Assembly: GCA_977006965.1 (NCBI GenBank)
Contig: OZ345363.1
Coordinates: forward strand, 2,604,001 to 2,668,000
DNA from: Phymatolithon calcareum
Lineage: Eukaryota > Rhodophyta > Florideophyceae > Hapalidiales
Reading direction: 5' to 3'
DNA: 64,000 nt
Under the pieces are notes generated by a model. That model saw only the letters and a list, made by a program, of their open reading frames with translations, did not search any database and was not told the DNA's origin. Made by a program: the position numbers and the translations under genes. Shown piece after piece: positions 33,029-43,547 of this stretch. Numbering within the stretch: position 1 is the first letter of the stretch; every line of letters starts with the position of its first letter.

Positions 33029-34761
33029 ACGTATTCCGAAAACAATCCGGAATCTAATGTTCCAAATGATATAATTTCTGAGCTTAATAATCTCCAAGCT
33101 GAGTTCAGAGCTGTTCCTCAGCCTTTGGAAGCCCCTATCATGGACATCTCTCAAGCGTTTCTATCCTCAATGCTTGCAGAAAGTGAAGTCGCCCGACTTT
33201 ACGAGAATGGGGCATCATCAATTTTTAAAACAGGTCTTGTTCATAACAAGAAAGATCGTCGCTTTGACGATGCGAAGAACTCTGAAGTTGAAAAACTCGT
33301 CAAGAAGGGAACTTATGAGTTTGTCAAAGAAAGTGACTTACCCGAGGATGCCGCTATTCTTCAGTCTCGATTTGTGCTGACAATCAAGAACTTTGAACAA
33401 CCGGATCAACAATGCAAAGCTCGGTTGGTCATTCTTGGTCACATGGATCCTGAGAAACCCCGTATCGTCAATGAAGCTCCAACGGTTCTTAAAGCTTCCA
33501 TCCGCCTCGCCTTGTCACTTATTGCTTCTCATGGTTTTGATATTTGGAGTCGAGACATATCTCAGGAGTTCCTTCAAAGTGACGAGTCACTTCGTCGAAC
33601 TGTTTACGTTCGCCCACCGAAAGCTGAAAATGTCCTTCAGAGCATTGGAGCACCTCCCGGAACCATCCTTCGAGCAATCAAAGCACAGTATGGTCTTGGA
33701 GACTCTCCTGGATACTGGTGGCCGACATTTAGTGATTGGCACACTCAAGACCTCGATATGCAATCATCTGTTCTTGACCCCTGCCTATTCTACAAAGTTG
33801 CAGGATCAATCGTCGAAGGTATTCAGGTCACCCAAGTCGACGATACCCTGAGAGGTGGATCTTCTGAGTTTAGCGCTCTGGAAAACGAAAAGTCAAATCG
33901 TTTTGAATGCAAGCCTAGGACGAACTCTCTCCCCATCAATTTCAATGGTTTCCATATCGATAAACACGACTCAGGAGCATTCATTCTACTTCAAGACGAA
34001 TATTTCAAGAGCCTAAAGTCTGTAGAATTTTCTGAAGACAAAGGTATGGCCAAGAAATTTGCTTCTGGTCATGGACAAGTATCTTATGCCGTGACTGGCA
34101 CAAGACCCGAAGTTTCCTTCGACAATGCTCAGCTATCTCAAATCAAGTCAGAGCATTGCACGGCTAAACACACTGATGCTCTGAACGAAGCTATTCAAAA
34201 ACTACATATTCCAGCACATATGGTTTATGTCCCCCTTGATCTCCCATCCGTCTATATAGCAGGATACTCTGACGCATCTTTTGCCAACAATCCTGACTTT
34301 TCTTCGCAGATTGGTTTCATTGTTCTCCACAATGGCAAACATGACAACGCTGCGATAATCCACTACGGTTAATGGAAATCACAACGCGTTACTCGATCCA
34401 TTCTGGGAGCAGAAGTCATGGCTTTCACCCATTGCCTTGACTTTGTGCTTGCTTTAGCACATGACCTTTCGCCAATACTGTGTAGAAAAGTATCTACTGT
34501 CTGTTTACCGATTCGAAATGCCTCTTCGATACTATCACAAAGCTTAGTACCGTCGCAGAGAAAAGACTGCTGATCGATATTTCCGCGATTCGCGAGAGGT
34601 GCACTAAGGGCGATCTATCAAACGTTGCTCATGTGACTTCAAAGCACAATTTAGCCGATGTTTTTACAAAGAAGAACGTAAGTGCCACTCTGCTTCAAGA
34701 TCTCATGTCCACTGGACGTATCTCGCACCCGATAAATCAGTGGATCATACCGGAGAAATAG
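33029..34761 (+). pseudogene. Copia B reverse transcriptase and RNase H (pol, second part)
   Basis: Resumes the pol frame after the gypsy insertion (the open frame begins at 33008 inside the LTR). RT features: LVKKGTYEFVKES, SRFVLTIKN, KARLVILGHMDPEK, the first catalytic block DIWSRDISQEFLQS and the second, QVTQVDDTLRGG (QVDD variant). RNase H has IAGYSDASFANN. A TAA at 34370-34372 interrupts, but the same frame continues (KSQRVTRSILGAEVMAF), and a later shift leads to AHVTSKHNLADVFTKKN and a natural stop at 34759-34761. Two defects only, in an otherwise well-kept domain. Confidence 0.85.
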
Positions 34762-34876
34762 AAACTAGTAATGTTTAGAATATGTTCTCTCTTTTGTTTG
34801 TTTTTTGTCTTTGTTTCAATTTGTTTCAATTTTTCACCGGTTTCAGGTGTTTAGAAAAGAGGTCGAGTGTCTCGGT

Positions 34877-35179
34877 TGACTGCCAATAGTGCTTCTACAC
34901 GGTAAATGAATTATACCGATGTCTGACAGATTTCCCAAGGTGACACTTTACGGACACACTCCTAAGCACAATTCAACTGATACTAATTTTTACCGTTTTA
35001 CATCATGGGTAGTACATGACTTGTGACTACCGAGTACTGCAATTAGACAGCACTCTTTTCCTCTAAATAAAGCCCTGCCGAAGTTCTGACTAGCAGACTG
35101 GGCAGGGAAGAAGTAAAGAACAGGGCCAGCAAAGACCTTCTTTTTCATCCCGAACATTTTTCACGGTTTTTGACCGACA
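34877..35179 (+). repeat. 3' LTR of copia element B
   Basis: 303 bp; TGACTGCC...GACCGACA; includes AATAAAGCCC. A purine-rich AGAAAAGAGGTCGAG lies about 13 bases upstream as candidate polypurine tract. Confidence 0.9.
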
Positions 35180-35787
35180 GTTTTCTGATTAATTCGCCTA
35201 CGGCCAATACTGCAGGTGCAGATTTCACAAAAACTCGGACTTTTGAATTTTCCCGCAACCCCCTGAAGTGCCACATACGTTGATTGCGGAACCAGCAAGA
35301 GAACACGAAGGTTAATTCCTTGACTTGTCAGACTGTGCAGTTGTTTTGAACACCTAAAGTAGTCATCATGCCACCTGTGCTTACTTTTCCATTTTCGGAG
35401 GAGTTACGTGGGTTTCAACACCGCCCTCGCGGCAAATATACCTTTTGGAGTACTGAAAATCGATGATTATTGCGCGAGGCAGAGTGAATCTCGGAGGACA
35501 AGGCGCCTTGTACAAGAGTATGGGGTCACAAGACGGCGCAGTACAATTGTACTATGTGCAGTTTCACCTTTCAAAGCGTTTTGCTTCTCGCCCTCTGTCG
35601 TGATACCCAGATTAAGATACAGCATTATCTCACTTTTTCCTTAGTCTGAATTCTGTAACTCGCAACCTTTCTCCGGTTTACGGTAGATGGCGATGTCCTG
35701 AAGGAGGCCATTTTCAATCCAATGGCCTCCGTTTCCATACCAAGAGAAAGGAACTTGGCAAAGCAAAACCAAGTCTAACAGAGACAC

Positions 35788-35830
35788 ATTGGGTTTTTGT
35801 GATCATTTTAATGATCACAAAAAACCCAAT
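35788..35830. repeat. 43-bp palindrome
   Basis: Arms ATTGGGTTTTTGTGATCATT and its complement with one extra A, around TT. A smaller hairpin (10-base arms, 8-base loop) sits 60 bp upstream at 35703-35730. Confidence 0.85.
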
Positions 35831-37210
35831 TTAGCATCGATAAAATCCTGAACGAGCGCCCACCGATGCTATACGGAAGGCATAGTGCCATCTTCACTTG
35901 ATTTCACGGCGAATGTGACGCACCGGATGTACTCGGAGAACCTAGCTCTGGTCATCTCACTGCTTGAAAATGAAGGAGTGAAGATATACTTGTTCCCCAT
36001 TGAAAACTTCTAAAAATCTCTTTGCGCCGAACTCATGAGGACGAGTATTCCGAAAATCTTAGCCTCCGTTCTTCCTATTCGTTTCAGCTTAGCGGATACA
36101 TAAGCAAAAATTGTTTGCAGCTGCACTCGGCGAAACATAATCGTGAAGGAATCCGACGATGTGTGGAACTCGATGCCACCGTTTTCGAATATAACATCTC
36201 TATTTATAGTGCGAACTTTCCAGAAATGTCACGGAATCCTTCCCCCAAGTGGACATAGAACTTGGCGCTCGAACCATGGCACTCCATGAGCAAATATAAT
36301 CTGCTCACGGTCTGGCGCAATGACATCAAGCTCCTCTTGCAATTATTGGTCCCAATAATCATGCAGGGTGTAGGCGAGGGAACCGGCAATAGGGCGTTCA
36401 GAGCTCTTGTTGATTTTATAGTAGGTTTTTGTTGCCTTCCGTCGAGAGTGTGCTTGATACTGAACGCAAAACTCGGCGTTTGGCGAAGAAGATGTTCGAC
36501 CGCGCGTACTGTAAGCCGGCGTTCGAGGTACCGAATTTTGCCTGGTGGGACTCGATGCAAGCATTCGAGAGGAAGAAGTGCCTTTGTCAGCCTTCCCTGC
36601 CTTGATGTTGACAATCTAGATAGTCTTGTTCTTATTCTTTTCGATTGGTTTCTGAACAAGGACTCATTTCATGCGAAGTGACGTGCTCGAGCGATCCTTG
36701 ATTTCATCAAGGCCCCTCTTGAACCGTGCCGGTCACCTTTTTTGAACTTGAAAATGCTCCGCATAGTCCGCAGCACTGTGCAGGACTTGTCACTAATGTT
36801 TCTTTGGTGTGTACGGCCGCACCGACCACCCGGCGCGGGTCTTTTTCTCGAGGCATGCCAGATATATTTTTTCTGCGTGACCAGCAGATTTTCATTCCTA
36901 CCGGCGAACGACGAGATTTTAAGGTAGTAAAATGGGTACTCCCCACCAAGAAAAAAAGGTGGTCTTTCCGAATATGTCGCTCAAAATCTGTTCCGCGTTC
37001 TTTTTACAAACTTTTTCGAGCTTTTAAATCCACCCTCAAGTGAGGGTGTTCGTCATATATACACTAGAGCTGTAATTTTTTTAATTTCGCTATGATACGA
37101 CTTTGATGCGTGAAAATCCTCGATTTTTGAATATCAGGGTAGCTGACATTGCCTATGCAGAAATCGAGGATCGACTGTATGTACATCTACATGGTAATGG
37201 CCAAAATTAC

Positions 37211-37330
37211 TTTAGGTTTTTAAAATGACGTGCCTTCAATTTAATGCATATTTAGTGGCAAATATTTAACAGTGTTTCAATGCACAAATATGTCAAAATG
37301 CACTAAATTCGAAGTTTCCCGCATCCTCCC
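37211..37330 (-). repeat. R1 dispersed repeat, copy 2
   Basis: Inverted relative to copy 1. Carries TGCCTTCAATTTAATGCATA and ends GAAGTTTCCCGCATCCTCC. It has no palindrome at the position where copy 3 has one, and thus serves as the unduplicated state. Confidence 0.7.
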
Positions 37331-37933
37331 GTGCTGCCTCGAAAGAGTGCTCTCCATTCCGCAGTGCCCAAAGTAAGGTGACAGACTGTGCTTACAGTCC
37401 CAGGTAACATTGAGCAAATGCAGATAATTCCGACTGAAACCGGAGGACGGGCCAAAGAAATAGTTCATAAAATTATTCGGGATCGTTTATGGAACAAATT
37501 TCTAAAGCAACTGCTTACCATGGAACTTTCCCCTGTGCTTTCTAATTTAGAAATGATGATGCATTGTAAGATTAATGATCTTAGCGTATACACTAAATAC
37601 TAATTTAGCAAATCAGGAGTGAGGCCCTCGACGGCCTTATTCATTTTTGTTTTCAGAATGCCTAATAGCAGCCGGTTCCGGAACGCTCTTCCTGACCTGG
37701 GCCATACTGACATCGCCCCCGGGGCTTCCTTCAGAAGGAAACTTTCTTTATACTCTGTCTCCGCCTTGATCCTCTTGCTCTCATCATCTTCACTCGTCGG
37801 TTATGTGCTCGAATTCGAGTCGCGATCGCACTTTGGAAGAGTATCAGCAAATAGATCTTTTTGCTGCTGACGGCTTCGGCACCCTGTAAATTTGTGTACC
37901 ATTTCATGCTACGCAAGGCCCGATATTATGTTT

Positions 37934-38500
37934 CTAGAGCGACAAATGCGTCGCTGTCATCATCCGCGAGGAGCAAGGAAGCCATTGAGCCGCGTGCCCC
38001 ATGAGCAGTGACGTAGCCGTGAACGACAGTTTTGTGACTACTTTGCGAAAAACGTGCAATTCGCTCTGATCAGGGTTCTCACGCATTTCACTCGATAGCC
38101 TGAGAGATTGCCATAATATGAGAGTACGGTTTCGTTGCTCTGCAGTCATGTAGTGATCAATAAACCTTTGTCAGATAGTCTCATATGACTCTTCTGCCTT
38201 GGTAGTGGTCATGTAGAAGTTAAGAGCATCATCCTTCACCATCACTGGCATGGCTTCGGCCTTTTCTAGATCAGAAAGGTGACACATGCGAGTCATAATG
38301 TCGTAAAGCTCCGGGGCTGAGTTCAAATCTTCATCGAAAGCACCAGAGAATTGCTTTCTTCCTTGGTATGCTCTCATCAATCCAGTAATACCAGTTGATC
38401 TCGGTGGTCTATCATCATTTCCGCCTTTTCTTCTGCCCTCATCGTCCGGAAACTCAATCAAATTAGCTTCTGTATCCATCGGGCGGACATCATCATCACA
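37934..38500 (-). pseudogene. LTR-retrotransposon gag fragment
   Basis: Minus-strand frames 38171-38479 and 37934-38149 are one frame separated by a single TGA (38168-38170). The sequence GLMRAYQGRKQFSGAFDEDL, then LEKAEAMPVMVKDDAL, then LWQSLRLSSEMRENPDQSEL is a retrotransposon capsid pattern. The 3' side fades into unrecognisable sequence near 37930. It lies just inside the LTR at 38808-39467 in the matching orientation, so the two form the 5' end of a truncated element. Confidence 0.6.
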
Positions 38501-38807
38501 ATCTGCCCTGCGCTGTTCGAGAGAGACTGTAGATACACCTTTTCCAACATTTGTCTCAGCGGAAATAAGTAGTTCGTCAGTCAGATCTTTGCCGCGTTCT
38601 TGTTAGTCTCATCGTCTTGCGGTGGTTCATCGGGGTCAACTATGGGTAGTCGTAAAGGTATACTTCTGTCCCCAGACGCAACCGGTATATGTTCTTCTCT
38701 CTGTAAGCACTCAAGATATGTCCGAGTCTAGTTGTGGTGCTTCCTCCATAGTGCTTAGCGATATCTGTTCCTTGCAGCTGCTATATCAAAATAGGAAAAG
38801 TTATAAC

Positions 38808-39467
38808 TGTCACTTTGCAATCATGTAAATTCCGTCAGGCGAGCGAACTCGTCTTGGTTGGATATTGCAACAGATGAACTGGTTCAGCCTTGTTGGTATA
38901 TGAAGTTCCAATATCGAATTGGCCAAACTTTCTCCAGCGAGCGAGATGACGTAGTCTTATATCGGCCTAATGACAAGCGAATCCAAGCTTTCCAGACGGC
39001 GAGATGACTTGGTTGGTATCAGCGATTGTCGTCCTAGATTCACAGCCAGAAGCAGGATATTTGGAGGATAATCGGTTCTATGATTGTAGTGCCCAAAGGG
39101 TCTATGAATCGATAGCTGTGTCCACGACGAGTGGAACACACCGTCTCCGGCGTTCGGTATTAACCGCACTAATTCGTGCTAGAATTCTTGATTGGTTTCA
39201 GTTTTCTTCTTAATGCTTGGTTCCTTCTCAGTGCAGAACACCCAGCGAGCTTCTATATCATTTCTGCTACACCAATTTAGTCACCCAACTTGGTTAAACA
39301 TTTGCGTTCCTATTGAACACGAAAGCAAACTATCCACGAAATCAGTCGAATGATTGCTACTGCAATATACGCAATAAATGTTGCGCGTCTCGAACAAATG
39401 ATGACTGCCTTTGTAGTCCACGTAGAATATCATGAACTTGGACTAAACCCCACCTAATTGCTCGACA
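38808..39467 (-). repeat. LTR (660 bp), same family as 1731-2389
   Basis: On the minus strand starts TGTCGAGCAATTAGG and ends TTGCAAAGTGACA. Full-length match to the solo LTR at 1.7 kb in opposite orientation. Followed (minus strand) by a gag fragment, so this is the 5' LTR of a decayed element. Confidence 0.7.
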
Positions 39468-39689
39468 CGAATCCCTCGGGGCCGATATCTCACCCTTGGA
39501 ATAAACCTCAGCGGTTTTCTATCATTTGCTCTCTCAAAGAGCGATCTATTTCCATACAAGTCAGCTGAAGGACCATCGCGTAAATATTCCACCAGCGCAG
39601 TTACGACGAGTCCTCAGTTATTTGGAAAATTAGGCAAAATACAATAATTTCTGTATCTCCCCAAGCTATTCAGGCGATATTTTCGATTC

Positions 39690-40400
39690 TCGCACATGGA
39701 GCTCCATGAAAAATATGCGCCTGGAGTATCTGGGCACGACCATCGGCAACAATGGAGTCACTGAACACGCAACTTGTAAAGGAATGTATAAAGTGAAGAG
39801 AGCTATGGTGGGTTTACGGGATGTTGGATTAACGGCAGGGGATTAACTACTTCGAAGAGCATATTAGTATACAAAGCCCTAGTGCAATGTAGGTGACAAT
39901 GTGGTCTACACCTTAACCCGAAGGCAAAATCCATCCAAGCTCAAATCGACGAGTCAGAAGGCTTGTTCAACACCTTTGTATTCGGACGCGTCGCGTGTCG
40001 CCCCCAAAGACGCATGTGATCGCTTTGCAGAATCATTCCTCCTGACTTTTGAAGAATGCAATTGGGCAAACAGATTGCCATGCGACTTAACCAGATTACA
40101 ACGTAAAAGGCGAAGACATGCGATACGCCATGAAGGAGCGGGCCAATCTCATGTTGCTCATCAAATCGCGAAGGCCCCGACTACTAGGAGTGCATTGGTT
40201 TTCCGGACGCCTTCCCGCTCGGAGCCCCGCATCATATATAATCTTACACAACCAAAATGTAATGAGAAAACGGAGAAAGCAATTTTAGGGCAATAGACAT
40301 GTTACATTTAGAGACGTTGATGACGGAGGAGATGAAAATCTGGAATCATCTTAGAAAAGGGACCGTCAGAAAACTAAACATAAGAGAAGAGCTACTCTAT
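39690..40400 (+). pseudogene. Non-LTR (LINE) reverse transcriptase fragment
   Basis: Plus-strand sequence near 39705-39860 reads MRLEYLGTTIGNNGVTEHAT and then KVKRAMVGLRDVGL. This matches the LINE RT thumb region (YLGTTI...). It continues, with stops and shifts, into frame 39901-40296 and a last legible stretch near 40320-40400 (MTEEMKIWNHLRKG). No YADD core or endonuclease remains. The piece abuts the LTR at 39467. Confidence 0.5.
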
Positions 40401-40413
40401 TGTGGGCAGCTTC

Positions 40414-40453
40414 TATGACGTACCTATATATTCGCAAGACTGTCGGGCTTTAT
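40414..40453 (+). repeat. 40-bp direct repeat, left copy
   Basis: Repeats at 45739-45778 with two mismatches (core TTCGCAAGACTGTCGGGCTT). The left copy is followed immediately by the palindrome 40454-40481. Between the copies lie both transposase genes. Confidence 0.85.
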
Positions 40454-40481
40454 CCAAATGACCACTGCAGTGGTCATTTGG
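40454..40481. repeat. 28-bp perfect palindrome (GACCACT family)
   Basis: Perfectly symmetric around CTGCAG; arms contain AAATGACCACT. A sister palindrome (12-base perfect arms, one-base loop) is at 40519-40543. Confidence 0.9.
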
Positions 40482-40577
40482 GACTTTGGAGGCGAATTTA
40501 TGATAAAGGCACGTAACTCAAATGACCACTAAGTGGTCATTTGCAACTACACCAAAAATGGAATTTAGTGTCCCAGG

Positions 40578-41483
40578 GTCGGCACTGTAAGAATAATCAT
40601 ATCGTAAGTTGTACGAGGGGTCCTATAGGGGTTGTAGTACTCCATGAGCTCTGAAAACTTTTCCAAATAAATAAAAAATATCGCCCTACAAAATTAAAAA
40701 TTGTCTCTGAAACTTTCAATAGGCTCCTCCTCCAAAATACGTTAGATTTTACAGAAGCTGCAAGCTTATCTACTTGGAAGCACTTTAGTTTATATACGAA
40801 ACATAGCTCCCATTGAAACAAGGTAGCCGAATAAACTCACATAAATTCCGGGAATCTGGATAGTCGGTTATCTGTGCGCATTGATGTGTCTTGAGGTCTC
40901 GGGTTCAATCTTCTAGGCAGGGGCGGAACAGACATTAATTTGTCCTATACGCGACATCCAAAGAGGGATGTTCGGGAAATGCTCAGTCACATTGTGCCAG
41001 CGCAGGTAAACGCCACTCATTGAAAATGTCGCCAGATGGATAGCTTACGTCTAAAACCTTCCTATTTTAATTTTTTCTTAATTTACACACAAAATGGCAC
41101 TAATGATAGTATTTGAAGATGCTGACTTCCTCAAATCTGGCTCTTACGCTAACGCGTAATGACAAAAAACGTTTCAGGAAGCAGGCCCCGTTTACAGTAA
41201 TGCTATTGACCAACAACGCTGCTCCTCGGAGCACCAGAGTCAGCTCGGTGTGTTTAGAAATGATGGTGCAGAATCATTGGATGATATGGCCTTTCATATA
41301 CTTTCCATATAGAATGTATCTATATCCATTAGTTAAGCGTTGTTGCGCTTATGCATGAGTAAAGCATAAAAGGACTAAATCTCTTCCGAGAGTCGCAGAC
41401 AGCCCCACTCAACCATTCCACCATACTCTCGATCTTGCAAAGCGGCGCTCGTTTGAGACCGAGAATGACCAACTCCGCCACCA
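40578..41483. other. 5' non-coding part of the TIR transposon
   Basis: No gene. An upstream ATG at 41465 opens a short frame (TNSATNAPPST) that ends at 41546. This suggests the original start was there, with a one-base shift near 41525. A tRNA-like box B (GGTTCAATC) near 40907 is too degenerate to call. Confidence 0.4.
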
Positions 41484-43010
41484 ATGCACCGCCCTCAACC
41501 AATCAACATCAGCCATCTTTTTGTCGGAGGACCCAGGTTGTCAACTAAGTCCCAAAGGAAGGCAGTTATTCTATGGATGATTAACGAGGTCGAAACCTCC
41601 GGAAGTGATGACGCAATTGGCGCTCGCGCTGTGTGGCAGTTTCCAACCATCTTTCGAGTAACGGATATGAAGTCATATGGAGCCAATCGGAAGAAAGCAA
41701 TCCGTTGGTGGAACAGTCGCCAATCTTATCTTCAAAAACTGACCACACCAGAGGATAAGGCTATGTCCATCCAATCAAGACGTTCCATTGGAGTTTCGCA
41801 AAGACGTGTGCCTATCAAAGCTTTAACTGGTCGTGGAAGAAAGCGATATGCATGGGTGGACTATTTACACTCTGTCCTACTGGAAGAATTTGAAAGACTG
41901 AGCGCTGCTGGTGTCCAGTTAAGCAGACGGCTTTTGAAACATATTGCACTCCGCACACTCTCCGACCCCACATCTCCATTCGTGTCAACCGACCTTGACG
42001 ATCGTACTCATCGCCCAATCATTACACATGTGAAGGACAACTGGATCCAATCGTTCATGAACAGATGCAACATCGTCATACGAAAGCAGTCCGGCTCTTT
42101 GCAACGATGCAATGCCCATAACATATACACCGAGAAGTTGATTTCCCATCATCTCGGCCAATTGGAGCGCGAATTTTCAGATGGTGTGCTGGACGAGAAC
42201 ATGGTGGAGAACATGGATGAGACGCACTTTATTTTTAACATGGATGACCATTACTCTCTAGGAGTGTATGGATGCAAGAAAGTGAACTATGCGGACGTTG
42301 TCTCAGGCGGGGAAGCTACGACTATGGTTTTACGTATCAGTAGAGGAGTGAACGCCAAAATTGAAGCATCATTTATGATTTTTCGCAACAGGAACCGAAA
42401 CTATCGCATACTGGGTGTTCCTGACAATGTACCCGGTGTTTCATACAGAACCGGGCCGAGGGGTTGGATGGACAAAAATGTTTTCAACCAGTGGTTAAAC
42501 GAACCGCGAGCCATTTCAAGTGACCCTATTGGTCGGACGAGATCCTTGTTCATGGACAATTGCTCTGGTCACAACGAAACGCCGCAACGGATGGAATCAT
42601 TGAACTCTATCAACACTAAGATTCGATATCTTCCACCGAACAGCACGCATATGTGTCAGCCTTTGGATTCTTTTGTTATTCAAAAAATCAAGGCTGTATG
42701 GCGAGAGGAATGGGAGGCAGAGAAATTGCGACACATGGAAGAGGGAGATTGGGCATCCGGTCCAGATGCTTCCGGCAAACTCAACAACCCTGGTAAGACA
42801 TATTATATGAAACTCGCGGTGCGATGCGTGGAAAAGGTGAACAGTATGCAGGATGAAAACGGTATTCCGATTGTGCGCAAGGCTATGATACGTTGTGGTC
42901 TTGCACTAGATACAGATAGAACGTGGAAAAAGGAGTAGCTGTTCGATTACTTGCAAGACATTGTTGAAAAACACCCTGAGGAATACTGTGGCCTTGTTCC
43001 TGAATCTTGA
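41484..43010 (+). CDS. DDE transposase (pogo/CENP-B-like), TAG near the C-terminus
   Basis: ATG at 41484; the 484-aa frame stops at TAG 42936-42938. The N-terminal part (about residues 15-115) is helical and basic (KSQRKAVILWMI, YGANRKKAIRWWNSR). Residues about 130-215 form a CENP-B/Tc5-like DNA-binding region ending in DNWIQSFMNRCNIVIR. The DDE domain has the acids in ENMDETHF, LFMDNCSGHNE and NSTHMCQPLDSF, so all three catalytic aspartates are intact. After the TAG the same frame continues for 23 codons (LFDYLQDIVEKHPEE...) to TGA 43008-43010, and the relative at 1-862 has CAA at the TAG position, so the natural protein is about 508 aa. The enzyme would bind the 35-bp TIRs and move the element. 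Possibly still functional if the tail is dispensable or the TAG is read through. Confidence 0.8.
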
Positions 43011-43167
43011 AATAAAGAAAATGTGAAACAAATTTACAGCGTTCTTTCATCAATTTTTGTAAAATGTTGCTGCTCACTTCCCTAGAGCTTCTTTTCGAGT
43101 ATTACTGTAAAGTCCTTTGCTATTGAATTTTACCTGGGACACTAAATTCCAGTTTTGGAGTAGTTGC

Positions 43168-43547
43168 TGGGACATCGACAATCCTTGAACTTGCTATCAT
43201 TGCTTGTTATACGAAGTGCAAACGTGAGGCCTGACTTCATGTAGGACCAGTACCGAAGCACGCAATGAAAAAGAAACAAGTCAAAGAGTGATGTAATGGC
43301 ATTTCGAAGATTTCGAGTGATTTTGTGGTGCTGTCGTAGCTGTGCAGATTGTATTTGCTTAAGGTCTAGAAGCTCCCACGCAAGAGAGCAATGGTGAGCT
43401 CAATGCAAACCATGCATGATGGATGCTTCGTGCAGAGCAGTGCAATAAAATAGAAAAGCAATAAATTAAGTACTAAGAAATCCCGAGCTTTTGTCTGCAC
43501 TCCGCACAATCAGCCCCGTTTGTTCTGGCGAAGGCAGTAACATCTCC
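43168..43547. other. No gene seen
   Basis: Spacer between the TIR transposon and the second transposase gene; possibly that gene's promoter. Confidence 0.4.

Larger units (their letters stand above)
22419..35179 (+). mobile_element. Ty1/copia LTR retrotransposon (element B), interrupted by a gypsy element
   Basis: LTRs of 303 bp at 22419-22721 and 34877-35179 (TGACTGCC...GACCGACA) differ by roughly 6% by eye. The internal plus-strand order is a zinc-finger ORF (23081-23734), gag (23856-25232), protease, integrase (to 26771), RT and RNase H (33029-34761). A gypsy element (26774-33023) sits in the middle of pol, flanked by ACATG on both sides. Without it the pol frame would be continuous across the junction. 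Only a few in-frame stops and one gag/pro frame change mar the element. It resembles the copia lineage common in algae and fungi, in which the RT motif is QVDD rather than YVDD. No convincing target duplication. Confidence 0.9.
35180..37933. other. 2.75 kb without recognisable gene
   Basis: Short frames at 35408-35644, 36022-36258, 36204-36659 (minus) and 36726-37043 have no family signature. The region holds two hairpins (35703-35730 and 35788-35830), an R1 repeat fragment near 35240-35275 and R1 copy 2 at 37211-37330. Confidence 0.4.
40543..43167 (+). mobile_element. TIR DNA transposon with near-intact transposase
   Basis: Terminal inverted repeats of about 35 bp at 40543-40577 and 43133-43167: GCAACTAC, a one-base difference, CCAAAA, a one-base difference, then TGGAATTTAGTGTCCCAGG identical in both. 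The element is about 2.6 kb and its only gene is the DDE transposase at 41484. The left TIR directly abuts the palindrome 40519-40543. No clear target duplication was found (outer bases are ATTT and TGGG). Confidence 0.75.

Noticed and set aside
34870-35184. Target-site duplication of copia B
   Set aside because: Left flank TTGGG and right flank GTTTT do not match; no duplication is claimed.
40850-40930. tRNA-like segment (box A-like TGGATAGTCGG, box B-like GGTTCAATC, a GATA/TATC D-stem)
   Set aside because: The T-stem and anticodon stem do not pair and the box B core is off consensus. It could be an old SINE head but is not supportable as a tRNA gene.
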